Positions 20,533 through 31,369 of a DNA stretch of 33,606 nt are shown piece by piece (position 1 is the first letter of the stretch; each line of letters opens with the position of its first letter). Under the pieces are notes generated by a model, which made no database searches, was not told the origin of the DNA, and worked only from the letters and a program-made list of their open reading frames with translations. Source of the stretch: Porogramme epimiltina (taxonomy: Eukaryota > Basidiomycota > Agaricomycetes > Polyporales > Polyporaceae); NCBI GenBank assembly GCA_900155495.1, contig FTLJ01000921.1:1-33606 (forward strand), read 5' to 3'. The position numbers were made by a program, and so were the translations under genes.

Positions 20533-20656
20533 GGCGGTCGGTGAGTAATTACATTTACGTGGGGTTGGATTGAGGCTAACGTCGACTCTATTCTCCCTCA
20601 ATCAAATGAATGTACACGTGTAGAAACATCTTCTCTTCTCAAAATGCCGCGACAGA

Positions 20657-20662
20657 TATAAA
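20657..20662 (+). promoter_or_regulatory. TATA box of P450 gene 2
   Basis: TATAAA lies 45 nt upstream of the ATG at 20702. Three in-frame ATGs at 20669-20686 are so close to the TATA box that transcription would normally start after them. This and the match in length to P450 1 support the start at 20702. Confidence 0.6.
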
Positions 20663-20701
20663 GGCTGCATGCCCCTCATGCTGATGCCCCCTCTCCTCTC
20701 C

Positions 20702-22822
20702 ATGGAAAGCGTCCTCGGTTACGTCTACGGCGCTGTCGCCGCCCTCCTTTCCGCTTATGCTGTACTTTGGTATACGAATCCGGTTCGTGGGAATAGGCCT
20801 CTTTTTGCGGCGACCAGAGTCCTGACATCTGTGCGGCGGCCATAGCTCCGTGGGATTCCAACCATTGGCGGCACAGATGCCCCGATATTCTCTTATTTGA
20901 CTGCGCGACGCTTTACGCAGAATGGAAGAGCTATGCTCCAGGAAGGTTACCAAAAGGTACGTCTTGGGGTCTCTTGCATTCGTAGATGCTGATACCAATC
21001 TACGTCATAGTACCACGGGCACGTATTCAAGGTAGCTATGTGGGATATGTGGTTGGTAGTACTGTCTGGTTCCAAGATGGTAGACGACATCAGGCGGCGC
21101 CCGGACAGTGAAGTTGGCTTCATGGAGGGCGCAGAGGAGGTATGAAAATAATTTCTAGGCTATGGCATGAGTTCCTAACACTGCCCCACCTGTCGCTCTA
21201 GATTATCCAAAGCAGGTACACTATCGGAACGGAACCTGAAGAGCACCCGCACACCATCGAAATTGTGAGGGATAAACTCACACGATCGCTACCTGCGATC
21301 TTTCCAGACATCATAGACGAATTAAAACTTGCCGTGGGAGAATATATTCCGGCGAAAGAAGATGGTATGAATGCTGCCCTAATGTGCACGTTACGATGAA
21401 GCCCAACTGATCCTTGTGGCCTTCGTAGAATGGCTCGCCGTACATGTCATGCCAGCCATGCAAAAGGTCATTGCACGGGCCACGAATCGAGTTTTTGTTG
21501 GACTTCCACTCTGTCCGTGCACCGCAGTTTATCATCGCTGCCTGCTGAGCCTTGTGTTCTGATAGGTCGCAACGAGAACTACCTCAACCTGGCGATCAAA
21601 TTCGCGGTCGATGTGTTCAGGGACAAGGACTATGTCAATCGCTTCCCGGGGAAAGTGCTTAAATAGTGAGCGGGCATCCATATATTTATACCACTCACTC
21701 ACTCACTCTTTGTAGTATCGTTGGTGCATACGTGAGCCAGGGAAGGACAACCGTGAGACGGGCTTCGGAGCTTCTCGAACCCATCGTCCGGGAACGCGTT
21801 ACTCAGAAGGAGCAATATGGGGAAGGCTGGACAGACAAACCTGTACGTACTCGACAATTGGCCACCAAGACATGTTTGCTCAGGCTAACGTTCCGCTCCG
21901 TAGAACGACTTGCTTCAGTGGCAGCTTGATCATCCCGAATTGAACAACACATCGCTATTTAAGGTGACCAAGAGGATTCTTGGTATGAATCTTGCCGCAA
22001 TCCACACTTCATCCAACGTCAGTGGCACTGCACATTCATAGTGTTATACACATTCTGAAATCCTGAATCTCCTTACCACGGTGGCTAGAGCATCACACAT
22101 GCTATCTACCACCTCGCTGCGTCGCCTGAGTACCAGCGCCCATTACGAGATGAAATCGAGACCTTCGTCTCTGCAGAAGGGTGGTCGAAGGCAACTATGA
22201 TTAAGATGTGGAAGCTCGATAGCTTCTTGAAGGAATCGCAACGCCATAACGGTATCAGCCTCAGTGAGCGGGATTCTTTTCGCCGTCAGGCACCCTGCTC
22301 AATTCTCATCACCCCCCAGCCTCCATGACGCGCAAGGTGCTCAAGGATATCACGCTGCCAGACGGTACATTTGTCCCAAAGAACACACTCATCGTGACTA
22401 CCGCGGACGCGGTACACCATGACGAGAGCCACTATGCCGATGCGAATACATTTGACCCCTTCCGCTTCGCGCGCATTCGCGAAAACGAGGGTGAGGGTAC
22501 AAAACATCAATTTGTTAACACGTCACTCGAGTACATGGCGTTCGGTCATGGGAAACATGCTTGGTGCGTCGGTCTCCGTCCACAAGCTGAAGCGAATAGA
22601 GAGGCTAACAGAAACTCCCGTTCTTGCGTCTATGATAGCCCGGGTCGGTTCTTTGCGGCAAACGAGCTCAAGGCAATCCTCGCATATATCATCCTCAATT
22701 ACGACTTGAAGCTCGGTGGAGACGGTAAGCGTCCTGCAAACATTTACTACGCGAACGGGATCATTCCTGCTGTGGGCGGGCAGGTCCTATTCAGAAAGCG
22801 CCAGAACATGCCGATCTTCTGA
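20702..22822 (+). CDS. Cytochrome P450 monooxygenase 2 (CYP512-like, tandem paralogue)
   Basis: Tandem copy of P450 1. Eleven exons: 20702-20782, 20846-20956, 21011-21139, 21202-21364, 21429-21512, 21566-21665, 21716-21842, 21904-22017, 22089-22263, 22320-22563, 22639-22822; 503 residues. Every exon has the same length as in P450 1 except exon 6, one codon longer (FPGKVLKY versus FPRVLKY). It is intact: N-terminal anchor, AAIHTSSN I-helix, ESQR (E352-R355) and FGHGKHACPGRFFA with Cys443, codon again split TG|C. The last 120 residues are close to those of P450 1. The membrane anchor and the exon 4-8 region, where substrate-contact residues lie, are more divergent, so the two may differ in substrate. 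Intron 6 carries an ACTC tetranucleotide run before its acceptor. Confidence 0.92.
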
Positions 22823-23594
22823 CGTCGTGTATACTCTTTTGTCCCATGTAAATCTCGGATCAATACTTACTATGAGTGTCGCACTATTGCGGAACCAGTG
22901 TAGTCTGGGAGGGTGTGAGCGCAGGGGCGTTCTCAACCACGACAATCATCATTTAGGTGCATCCTAACAAATTAAGACTCGTCGAGCTACCTCAACTGGT
23001 CTTGTGACTATGTCCTCCGAGGGCCGTGCGTATCGAGGAGACGTAAGATTTCACAAGATGACGCTGTTCAGGAGCGCCCGGTAGGGGGTAGACACGGGTA
23101 TTGGGGTCGGGAAAGGTGTATGTGTTCCGATCTATGTAACAGCGAGACTCCGCGTGTCGTGCCAACAACGACTATACTCGTTTGAGTACTGCGGACCTAC
23201 CCAGCCCACTAGAACTTCATTTCACCATAAGTACGGGCGAGGGCAGGGGGGGAAGTAACATACAGTACCCACTGGAGACCAACAATGTTTTCCTGGGAAG
23301 CCAGTGGCCGTGGTGGTCTGTGGAACGCCCCAAAGTGAGACGCCTATAAGTCGTCATCTATCATGACTCACATATCAACACACCGACGAGATAGGCAGTA
23401 TGCCTTCGAGTTCTTCGGGCATGTCATATATTGAGCACACTTATCAAGTGAGGCCTCCGTTGAAATCGATGTCCACAAGACTTCGTTCATGTGTCCACGC
23501 GCGTAAACACTACCTTCGCAGGGTCATTAGCAACACAGTGATTTCAACAGAGGTGTGTTCAGCACACCTTCATACAACCACGCCATACCACGCA
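22823..23594. other. Intergenic between P450 gene 2 and DPH4 gene (convergent)
   Basis: About 0.77 kb between two 3' ends. A plus-strand CTATAAGT near 23344 precedes a short frame at 23400 that would overlap the DPH4 gene antisense. It has no recognisable content and I do not call it. Nothing else seen. Confidence 0.45.
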
Positions 23595-24020
23595 TTATCC
23601 TTCGGAGTCCTCAACCAGCTCGTAGCCCACCCAAACCGTCTCAGAACAGCTCGCGCAGCCCACAAGATGAACCCCAGCTTCAAGCATCTCTTCCGTCACG
23701 ACATAAGCGCCACCACATCGACACGAGTACGTCCATTTTGATTCGGAATGCTCTTCGAAATCTTCCAGAGAGACAACTTGCGCTGGGCGAGGACCAAACT
23801 GCGCTGTATGCCCCGCTCTTGTGCGATCGTATTCTGCCCTGAGATCTGGAGCGTATAAGGTATTGAAAGCCTTCTTGAGGAGGTCCATGTCGACGGTAGC
23901 GGTGGGATTGCTCGTCTGCTTGTCGGGATGGTGGACGAGGAGAGCACGGTGATATGCACTTTTGATATCGTCGCGCTCCGCAGAGGGGGGTATAGACAGG
24001 ATCTTGTAGTAGTCTGGCAT
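23595..24020 (-). CDS. DPH4: Diphthamide biosynthesis J-protein DPH4 (JJJ3 type)
   Basis: Type III J-protein with a CSL zinc finger; supports the radical step of diphthamide synthesis on elongation factor 2 by handling iron or electrons for the Dph1/Dph2 complex. Single exon of 141 residues. The J domain spans about residues 1-70 (YYKILSIPPSAERDDIKSAY, the HPD motif in LLVHHPDKQ, AFNTLYAPDLRAEYD). The zinc finger follows: CRCGGAYVV, then GCASCSETVWVGYE, that is C-x-C and C-x2-C. Domain order and length match the family. An in-frame ATG at 24044 would add eight residues (MIYVESSP). I chose the ATG next to the J domain. Divergent from the DNA methyltransferase gene across about 430 bp. Confidence 0.9.
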   Translation of the reverse strand: MPDYYKILSIPPSAERDDIKSAYHRALLVHHPDKQTSNPTATVDMDLLKKAFNTLYAPDLRAEYDRTRAGHTAQFGPRPAQVVSLEDFEEHSESKWTYSCRCGGAYVVTEEMLEAGVHLVGCASCSETVWVGYELVEDSEG

Positions 24021-24044
24021 GGGAGATGATTCTACGTAGATCAT

Positions 24045-24454
24045 GGGACGGACAAAGATGCTAGGACGTGGAGCAATGGAGTGCAGCTAGTCGACGTCCA
24101 GGAGGGAGTTGTTCGGCGCCAAGCTTCTTCTCTCCGTGTCCACATCGAGTCTCCAATGGAGCGTTAGTCGTGACTCGTGAGTGTAGTTCTATTCTTGTGC
24201 CTCTCTCCATTAGCTACCCATTGAAACTTTATTACACATCAGATCTCAAAGCGCTTCTCCACTACGGCCTTGTACCAGACTGCAAGCCTTCGTTTGACAC
24301 GAGTAAGTCCTCGTTTTGTGTACCCACAATCACACTTAAGCTTATTTAACTTCATTCCAACGCTTTGGGTGCCCCCAGCACGGAATCTGGGGCAGCTTAG
24401 TATTTAGGTTGATAGTTTCCAGCCTGACCTTGCCCACTGCCCCTCCTTTCAGAC
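24045..24454. promoter_or_regulatory. Shared upstream region of DPH4 and the DNA methyltransferase gene
   Basis: About 410 bp between divergent starts. No TATA box stands out. A CCCCTCCTTTCAG pyrimidine tract directly precedes the methyltransferase ATG and could be either a leader or a 5'-UTR intron acceptor. Confidence 0.4.
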
Positions 24455-27400
24455 ATGTCAACATTCGACGGTAAACGGCGACCCTCATGGAAGCCCACCG
24501 CCTTGGAGGTGACCGACGGAATAAAACCGGGCACCTCCCCCGATTCGGCATTGGTGGTGTCTGCCGACACCTCCGGAGGCGGATCCAAGCGCAAATTAGC
24601 GCGCAATGATCAAGTAAGGACATGGTCTCTTCTGACGAGGGTGTTACTAAATGTTGATCAGACGAAGGAGAACAACAAGCGTATCAAAACGACACCACCT
24701 GACCCGGTGATTCGAACGGAGTTGCGGAAGTCAACGTTCGTCCACAGTATGTCTATTAAGCGCTCCAAAAATACGACATGAGAGTTCATGCAGCATTTCT
24801 AGGACTAGCATACCGTACCACAACCCATGATATCGTGGAAAAGAGCGATACCGTCGTGTTAGGGGAGGATGCTGACGACCTTGCATCCCCCACCGATAAA
24901 CCTGTCCGTCTGCTCACTGAATTCGAGATTTTCAACCCTTCCGATGGTTTTGAGTATCAAGACCTCGGCGCTCTCCACCACTCGGACTCTCCGCGCTCTC
25001 ATCTCGAAGCTGCGGGCTTCGTCTCGCCGGTATTCTTGAATGAAGAGGATGCAGGCCAAGAAGATGACCTAGGGGGTGAGACCGACCTATATTCGAGCCA
25101 ACAACATCTGCGGACTTCACCCATTCTCCAATACGTCATGGACTACCGACGAATGGATGAGTCCGTTTCCTTTCCCCTGAGTTTGTGTTTTAGTGAGTTT
25201 TGACAGGTATCACAGGCCATTATATATCGAGACAAAATGGGCGTGGTACTGCCTTAAGACGCCTTCCGAGAACTACGCTCACCTTCATGTCCCTTTCTAC
25301 CGTCCACACCGTGCTGCACAATTGGTCATTTCAGTATCCATAGAGGGGAAGGTCACCACTTACGAAGAATTCCGAGAGCGGTTCGTAGGGCGCTGGGATC
25401 CTATCCTTGGTGAGCGCATTGATAAACAGCATTTCATGGGCGCTGTAAGTTGTCTTCGAACTTCGTTCACCACAGCCTATAACTGTGTTCGTAGGCGCCC
25501 CTGATACAGGCCGTCATACAAGAATTGGAGGCTCACCAAAGGGAACGGGTGTTGTCCCGTCCCTTTGTACGAGAACTCCTGAATTCTTCCGACTCAGGAG
25601 CTTCTAGTCAAAGACCCCATAGACGACCAACTCCGGCTCCTATGCCACGATCCCACGGCATGGTTGGTAGTATGGACCTTGCAGTTCTCCGTCCAGAGAA
25701 CCAAAACCCCACCCATGTGACCCCCTTTATCGACAGCCTTGCTCAGGGACTGTTTTATGAACGTCTTCAAGTCGTCGGAGCGCCCCTCAAACAACCCACG
25801 AGACTTGAACTTAAACATCAACAAGAGGCTCGGCGTGAATACTTCCTCAGCCTCTGGGAGCCTTGTAAGTCAAAGGTCGACAATGCTGTACATTGGCCAC
25901 CTTCAGGCAGGATCAGGGATCAGTTCTGGAGCTCCGTCATAATCAATGGTGACCGATACAAGGTGAGCCTGCCTTTTCTTGTTGACCAAATGACTGCTTA
26001 GCCTGTGTAGATCGGAGACTGTGTCATTGTGCAGGCCGGGCATTGGAAGACCAGGGAGTGGCGTGATATTCCGGACAGCGAAGCAGAGATACCTCAAGAT
26101 GCGCCCATTATGGACTACTTCTGGTTTGAATGTTCTAAAAGATCTACTTGAGTCGATCTGATACTCTAAGAAGGGTCGCGAAAATCATCTACATGGATCA
26201 GCAAGAGAAGTCTCTTCACGTGCAATGGTTCGAGCACTCTTCGAAGACGATTCTTCAGGGCATATCCGACCCTCGAGAAGTTTTCCTCTGTAATCTCTGC
26301 GGTGTCATCCCACTTACGAAAATTCCAATACTCGGAAAAGCATTTGTACACGAACGCACCAGGCCGAGCGCGAGCACAGATTTTAAGGAGTTTTTCTGCC
26401 AGTATGTGGCGCCGTCCATTAACAAACCATTGCATTAACAAAGCAGGATGTAGGTTTATGTACAACGAGGAAGAAGCATCCTTCTCGGACATCCCCAAAC
26501 TACCGGGCCTTCGTGACGGGCCACCCGAAAACTGTCCCGCCTGTGTTTCGAGTGCTCAGGTCTCCGGCGAGATGGCTTGTAACCCCACCAGGACACCGTC
26601 GGGGGTCTCTTACATTGGAAACACCTACCACGTGGACGATTATGTTCTCTTCCGATCTCAAGCAGAAAATGACCCGGCACAGATAGGAAGGGTTATAGAT
26701 ATCCATTTCCCCCCCTTGAAGTCCAAGAAGTTTACGGAACACACCATCATCACCCTTCAACTACTGGGAAGGATGGCGAATGTGAAGGGGACAGAGTCTG
26801 TGTTCATAGAAGAGGTATCCCTAGTTAGCTTGCACTGGCGATAGGCGATCATGCTGACGTTTGTGACTTAGCAAGAGGTATATATGACGAATGAACAAGT
26901 TACGGTTTCCTTAATGGACCTTATCAAGCCATGTTATGTTCTCCACGCCGCAGCGGCTGACGAATCATGGTTAGCCATGTCACCATTGCACTTCTTCGCG
27001 AAATACCACCTCCCCTCTATTAAGTCTCCCTGGAACGAGAAGGTCCCCCTCACGAAACGCAAAGTTCCGGTATGCAAGCACTGTTATCGAGACATTCAGA
27101 GAAGAATCAAGGACCTCCGGAAGTTCGCTCCTCCTCGCCTGAGAGCATTTGACCCCTTTGCTGGAGTCGGCGCGTTTGGAAAGGCCATGGAAGAGAGTGG
27201 TTGTGTCGAGGTCACCCATGCCGTGGAGATCTCCCCTAGTGCTGCTATCACTTTGAAGTATTGCACAAGCTTCATCTTGTTTGTCTAATGCTGACGCCTC
27301 CCATAGGAAGAATTGCCCTTCCACCATTGTGTACAACCAATGTTCAAACCTAGTCTTTCGACATGCAGTAAAGGTCCACGCAAACCTATATGAGCCACCT

Positions 27401-29050
27401 CTCCGTGATCTCAAGGACAATGCACTTCCGCCTCCCCCTAGGCCCGAAGACATAGATTGTATCATCGCGGGATTCCCTTGGTACGAAGCTCTCTCTTCTT
27501 CCCACCTTTTGGTAGTCACTCATGCGCACGACAGTCAGCCGCACTCGACCTTGAACATGTTCCAGAAGGCAAATGACAGGAAGAGCCATCTCATCCTCAA
27601 TCTGCTTGCTTGGGTAGACTTCCTAAAGCCCAAGTTTTGCTTCTTCGAGAACGTCAAGGGGTTCTTGAACTACAACCTCCACGCGACCCAAGCAGGCAAG
27701 CACAGAGTTGAAGGAGGCATCAGGATGGGCGGTCTCAAGTTCCTCGTGCACGCCCTAGTGAGCATGAAGTAAGCTAGCTCTCCTCTTCCGAAGCGCACCT
27801 CCTCACGATCCCACCCCTAGGTACCAAGTCCGGTTCGGCCTGCTCCAAGCGGGGCACTACGGCTCGCCCCAGGGGAGAGTCCGGTTCTTCCTCGTCGCGG
27901 CCCTAACAGGCCAGCCGCTCCCGCTCCTCCCGCAGCCCACCCACAGCTCCATCTTCACCGAGTCCCTCGGCATGAAGTTCGACGACGGCCTCGTCATCAA
28001 GCCCATCCTCACGGACCACGGCACCGCCCCGTACAAGTACGTTACCATCGAAGACGCCATCTCCGACCTGCTACCCTGGAACTGGTGCGTCCCCCTCCAC
28101 TTCCACTTCCCCGCGCGGCCGGGCTGACCCCGCGCGCCAGGGAGCACCCGCGGAAGCTCAACCGCAACGCGCCGCGCAAGAGCGGCACCGCACTAACCGT
28201 GCGTTGCGACCACGCGAAGCCGACCTGTGGGCCCGACTTCACAAAGTACAGCGCGTACGGCTCAGACCCGCTCACGTCGTACCAGTTCAAGGCGCGTGCA
28301 GGCGACGCGGGCGGCGACGTCCAGCACTACGCGCGCCCGCTCAAGCCCGAGATTGTCGAACGGTGAGCCCACCTGCTCCCCGCCTGCGCACTTCGAGAAT
28401 CGAGAGAGCCGACTTTTTTCGCGTCCCGCCTCACAGAGTAGTGAGCATCCCCGTCCGGCCGAACGCCGACTACCGAGGTGCGTAACGCCCTCCCCCAGCC
28501 GGCCGCACTGAACGGCACACTGAACGACCCCATCGCGCCAGACCTCAAGTCCGTGCACTGGGAATGGCAGGCATCGAACCCAGCCTCTGCGCTTGCGCGC
28601 GACGGCTTCCGGCCGGGGCTCTACGGGCGACTCGACAAGGACCGCTGGTTCCACACGACGGTCACGAACGTCGTGCCGACCGCGAAGCAGTCCTACGTAA
28701 TCCACTACCGCGTGCGTGTCCTTCCGTCTCTTCAGGCCTTGTGGAGCTGACAGAGTCTGACGCACAGGATCTACGCGTGCTCACGGTGCGCGAGCTCGCG
28801 CGCTCGCAGGGCTTCCCGGACTGGTTCGTGTTCTACGCCGAGGATGGGAGCCTCAAGACGGTGCGCTGTTTCCTTGCTTACATTTCGTCCGCCTCCGTCC
28901 TGACGAAGCGCCGCGGCACAGATGCATCGGCAGATCGGGAACGCGGTGCCGTGGCCCGTGGGCGTGGCCTTGGGGCGCGAACTGCACGCGGCGCTGTTTA
29001 AGAAGTGGGAGAGCGACCGCGACGAGGCAACACTCGTCAGCGACGAGTAG
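24455..29050 (+). CDS. DNMT1: DNMT1-like DNA (cytosine-5) methyltransferase, RFD-BAH-BAH-MTase
   Basis: Nuclear enzyme moving methyl from SAM to cytosine C5; probably maintains CpG methylation. Seventeen exons: 24455-24613, 24662-24746, 24803-25160, 25207-25444, 25495-25962, 26011-26123, 26174-26401, 26454-26814, 26872-27257, 27307-27480, 27535-27768, 27821-28084, 28141-28362, 28437-28477, 28542-28711, 28768-28860, 28922-29050; 3723 nt, 1240 residues, all phases closing. RFD about 114-260 (VRLLTEFEIFNP, GLFYERLQVVGAP later), BAH1 about 437-585 (GDCVIVQAG), BAH2 about 605-730 (HVDDYVLFR). Motif I is FDPFAGVGAFG (763-773), IV GFPCQPHS with Cys857, VI FFENV, VIII QGRVR (952-956), IX ELARSQGFP, X QIGNAVP. 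The Cys857 codon is made only by splicing the stop-free 54-nt intron 27481-27534. GC content jumps at exon 12. Confidence 0.93.
27481..27534 (+). other. Stop-free 54-nt intron splitting the catalytic Cys codon of the methyltransferase
   Basis: Donor TTG|GTACGAAG, acceptor CACGACAG|TCAG. Splicing turns GFPWYEA... into GFPCQPHS, restoring motif IV. Because the length is a multiple of three and it has no stop, unspliced RNA would stay in frame but lack the nucleophile. Confidence 0.9.
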
Positions 29051-29340
29051 GGGTGGCTTGAGGCGGCTGACGATATGAGGATACCCATGCTTGGCAAATA
29101 GAAGGACTCGGAACTTGGACATACGATCACGATTGACCGGAGGACGGACAGGAGATTGGGCTAATCGCATTAGAGAAGGATGTCGGGGGGTATAATAGTA
29201 CACGCAAGGGGATAGTACAGACAGGCCATCGAGAAGGCGAATAATATCCGAGCACTGATACTGTAACGACTCGATGAGCACCTCGTGCATTGATCGCAAC
29301 AGAGAACAAACCACGCACCAAAACACGAACGCAACGCGTC
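29051..29340. other. Convergent 3' spacer between methyltransferase and ING genes
   Basis: 290 nt separating two stop codons. It contains both 3' UTRs. Short AT-rich stretches (GGTATAATAG, GGCAAATAG) could serve polyadenylation. No gene seen. Confidence 0.5.
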
Positions 29341-31022
29341 TCACGCGGCGTGATTCCTCGCGCCTGCACGACCGCCGCCCGACCTCTTCTTCCCGCCACG
29401 GCCGGGCTTCTTCTGCGCCTGCTGCCGCCTCTCCACGCACTTGCTGCAGTACCACTTGTCGGTCGGCACGTCCGTAAGGCCCACGCACGCGATGTGGAAC
29501 TGCACAAGACGTCCAGGAACTCGTCAGCCTTCGCCCACCAAGATCCAAACGAAGAAAGGGGGAAGAGGGGACAGAAACAAACGAGACTACTCACCCACTC
29601 GCGCTCGCACTCCTCGTCGTCGCACGCGATCATCTCTCCATAGCTCACCCCGTCGCAGAAGCAGTACGTCCTGTTATCCTCCCCGTCCCCGTCGACGTCC
29701 CCGCCGCCCGCGCTGATCGCGCCCCCATCGACGCCCCCGAGCTCGTGCACCGCGGCAGCCAGGTTCTGGTGGCCCTGGTGCTGGTGCTGGTGCTGGTGGA
29801 AGCCGCGCACGACGGGCATGCCCGGGCCCTCGAGCTGCCCGTGGGGCCACTCGGCCGCGAGCCCGTTCGCGACGCCCGCCCGCGCGTCGGCGAGCGCGCC
29901 CGGCTGCGCGGGGCCCATGAACTGGGGCGGGGGGAGCGAGGGATGGTTCGCCGAGGGCGGCTGCGCGCTGTACCGCGCATCGGTGGTGTGCGCGTGCGCC
30001 GCGGCGCGTTTCGCGGCGGCGGAGGTGCCGCTGCTGCCTGCGCGCCCGTTGGAGCCGGTCTGGCGGGCGGAGACGGTGGTTGCGTGTGTGACCATGGGTT
30101 GGGGGATGTGGGAGGCAACGGATACGACGGACTCGGTCGGGGAGGCGGCGCGTTCGGTAGCCCTATTTGAGGCGGGTTAGACTCTGGGGGCGTTTACGGG
30201 CATAAAGGAAGGGGGTCGGGGGTGGGGCGGCCGTGTATGGAAGAAAGGATGCGAGGCATGATGCAAGGGGGACATAGGAAGGCATCGGGGCGAAGGGAAG
30301 GAGAGCGAGGGGTGGCAGAAAGATACGTACTTTTTAGCCCTTCCGCCGTTCCTCTGCCTCTGGGCTGGCGCCCCATCGGCACGATCTTTCTTGCTGGGGG
30401 TTCGGGTGACATCGACGTCCTCGTCCCTGGCGACCCTCCTCTTCTTTGCGGGGCTTGCCTCGCCGTTGGTGAGGAGGCTGCCGTAGCCCGCGGTCTGACC
30501 GGCGGCGCGGCGATTGCGGCGACCTCCCTCGCCACTCTGACCGGCTGGGTAGAAGTGGCGCGTCGGGGGGACGACGTGGGGGTAGACGGTCTTGCGGGCG
30601 AGGGCTTCAGCGAGAGCAGCAAACTCCTTGTCCGGGGCCTGATCAAGGAGAGCTTTCATGTGGTTGCGGTGGGCACGGAGGCCGTCGGCGGCGTGGCAGG
30701 CGACGCGTATTTTGTCTTCTCCTCCGAGCTTGAGGCGGGCGGCCTCCTCCGCGATGTTATTGAGGATGAAAAGGCGTTCGTCGTTGGAGCCGGACTTTGT
30801 TTCGATCATGGCAACGAGGTCGTTGATCTGGGAGGTGAGGGCGGCCATGGAGGAAGAGAGGACGGCGTCGAGCTCGCGGAGGTCGCCGTAGCTGCGTGAA
30901 AGGTCGATGGGGAGGCTGTCGAGGGTGTGGGCGTACTCTGAGAGACAGAGGAGGGAGTGGGCGGTCTCGACGGGGGACATGGCGGGCGGGGGGTAGTTCA
31001 TGGACGCGGTTCTGCGCGACAT
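29341..31022 (-). CDS. ING-family PHD-finger protein (histone H3K4me3 reader)
   Basis: Subunit type found in histone acetyltransferase or deacetylase complexes (Yng1/Yng2/Pho23 relatives in yeast). Exons (minus): 31022-30331, 30162-29595, 29499-29341; 1419 nt, 472 residues. The N-terminal ING helical domain is about residues 14-120 (LSEYAHTLDSLPIDLSRSY, KIRVACHAADGL). A basic nuclear-localisation-like patch follows (SPAKKRRVARDED, PSKKDR), then a long Ala/Gly/Pro/His linker with the HQHQHQHQ run. The C-terminal C4HC3 PHD finger has Cys398, Cys400, Cys411, Cys416, His422, Cys425, Cys438, Cys441, with SYGEMIACD and the KWYC end typical of ING. A lysine/arginine tail follows (QKKPGRGGKKR), like the polybasic region of ING1/2. 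Which yeast orthologue it matches cannot be decided here. Alternative ATG 21 nt downstream. Confidence 0.92.
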
Positions 31023-31369
31023 GGCGGAGGGGTGGGAGCGAGGGACGCGTTCGAGGTTCGAGGGGGACGGGCAGAGGAGAGCCAGAGTCTGGGGCCGGTC
31101 GACGGGCGACGGGGCGGTTCCGTTTGCCTGCCACCCCCCAGCGTCCGCGCCACCGGACACCCCGGCCCGGCCACTTTGCCACTGGGTGGCGCCGCGCGGC
31201 ACTTGTCTTCACGCTTCCTTCTTGCAACGCTCCGCGACTCGAGAAATCTTCGCCCCGCCGACATTTCGTCAAGCAAGATGGATACAGCGCCCCGCCCCCC
31301 CAGTCCCCTCGACCCTCGTCCCCCGTTCTCTCTCTCCCTCTCCCCACCACCGTGACCATCCCCGCCAAA
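31023..31369. promoter_or_regulatory. Bidirectional promoter region between ING gene and C2HC-finger gene
   Basis: About 350 bp between divergent starts. It is GC-rich on the ING side and CT-rich (CTCTCTCTCCCTCTCC) just before the plus-strand start, a usual fungal initiator context. No TATA box seen. Confidence 0.45.

Larger units (their letters stand above)
19947..20701. other. Spacer between the tandem P450 genes
   Basis: 755 nt. It holds the 3' flank of P450 1, the weak two-exon candidate at 20137-20532, and the P450 2 promoter with its TATA box. I see no P450 exon relic in it. Confidence 0.5.

Noticed and set aside
17844..22822. P450 pair as part of a biosynthetic gene cluster
   Set aside because: No terpene synthase, polyketide synthase, NRPS, transporter or pathway regulator is adjacent; the neighbours are housekeeping genes.
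23400..23741. Plus-strand frame after a TATAAG-like site, antisense to DPH4
   Set aside because: No recognisable composition or motif, and it overlaps a well-supported gene on the other strand.
27281..27772. Methyltransferase reading with GFPWYEALSS at motif IV, as if the PCQ motif were lost
   Set aside because: A consensus 54-nt intron at 27481-27534 restores GFPCQPHS; the apparent loss is an unspliced reading.
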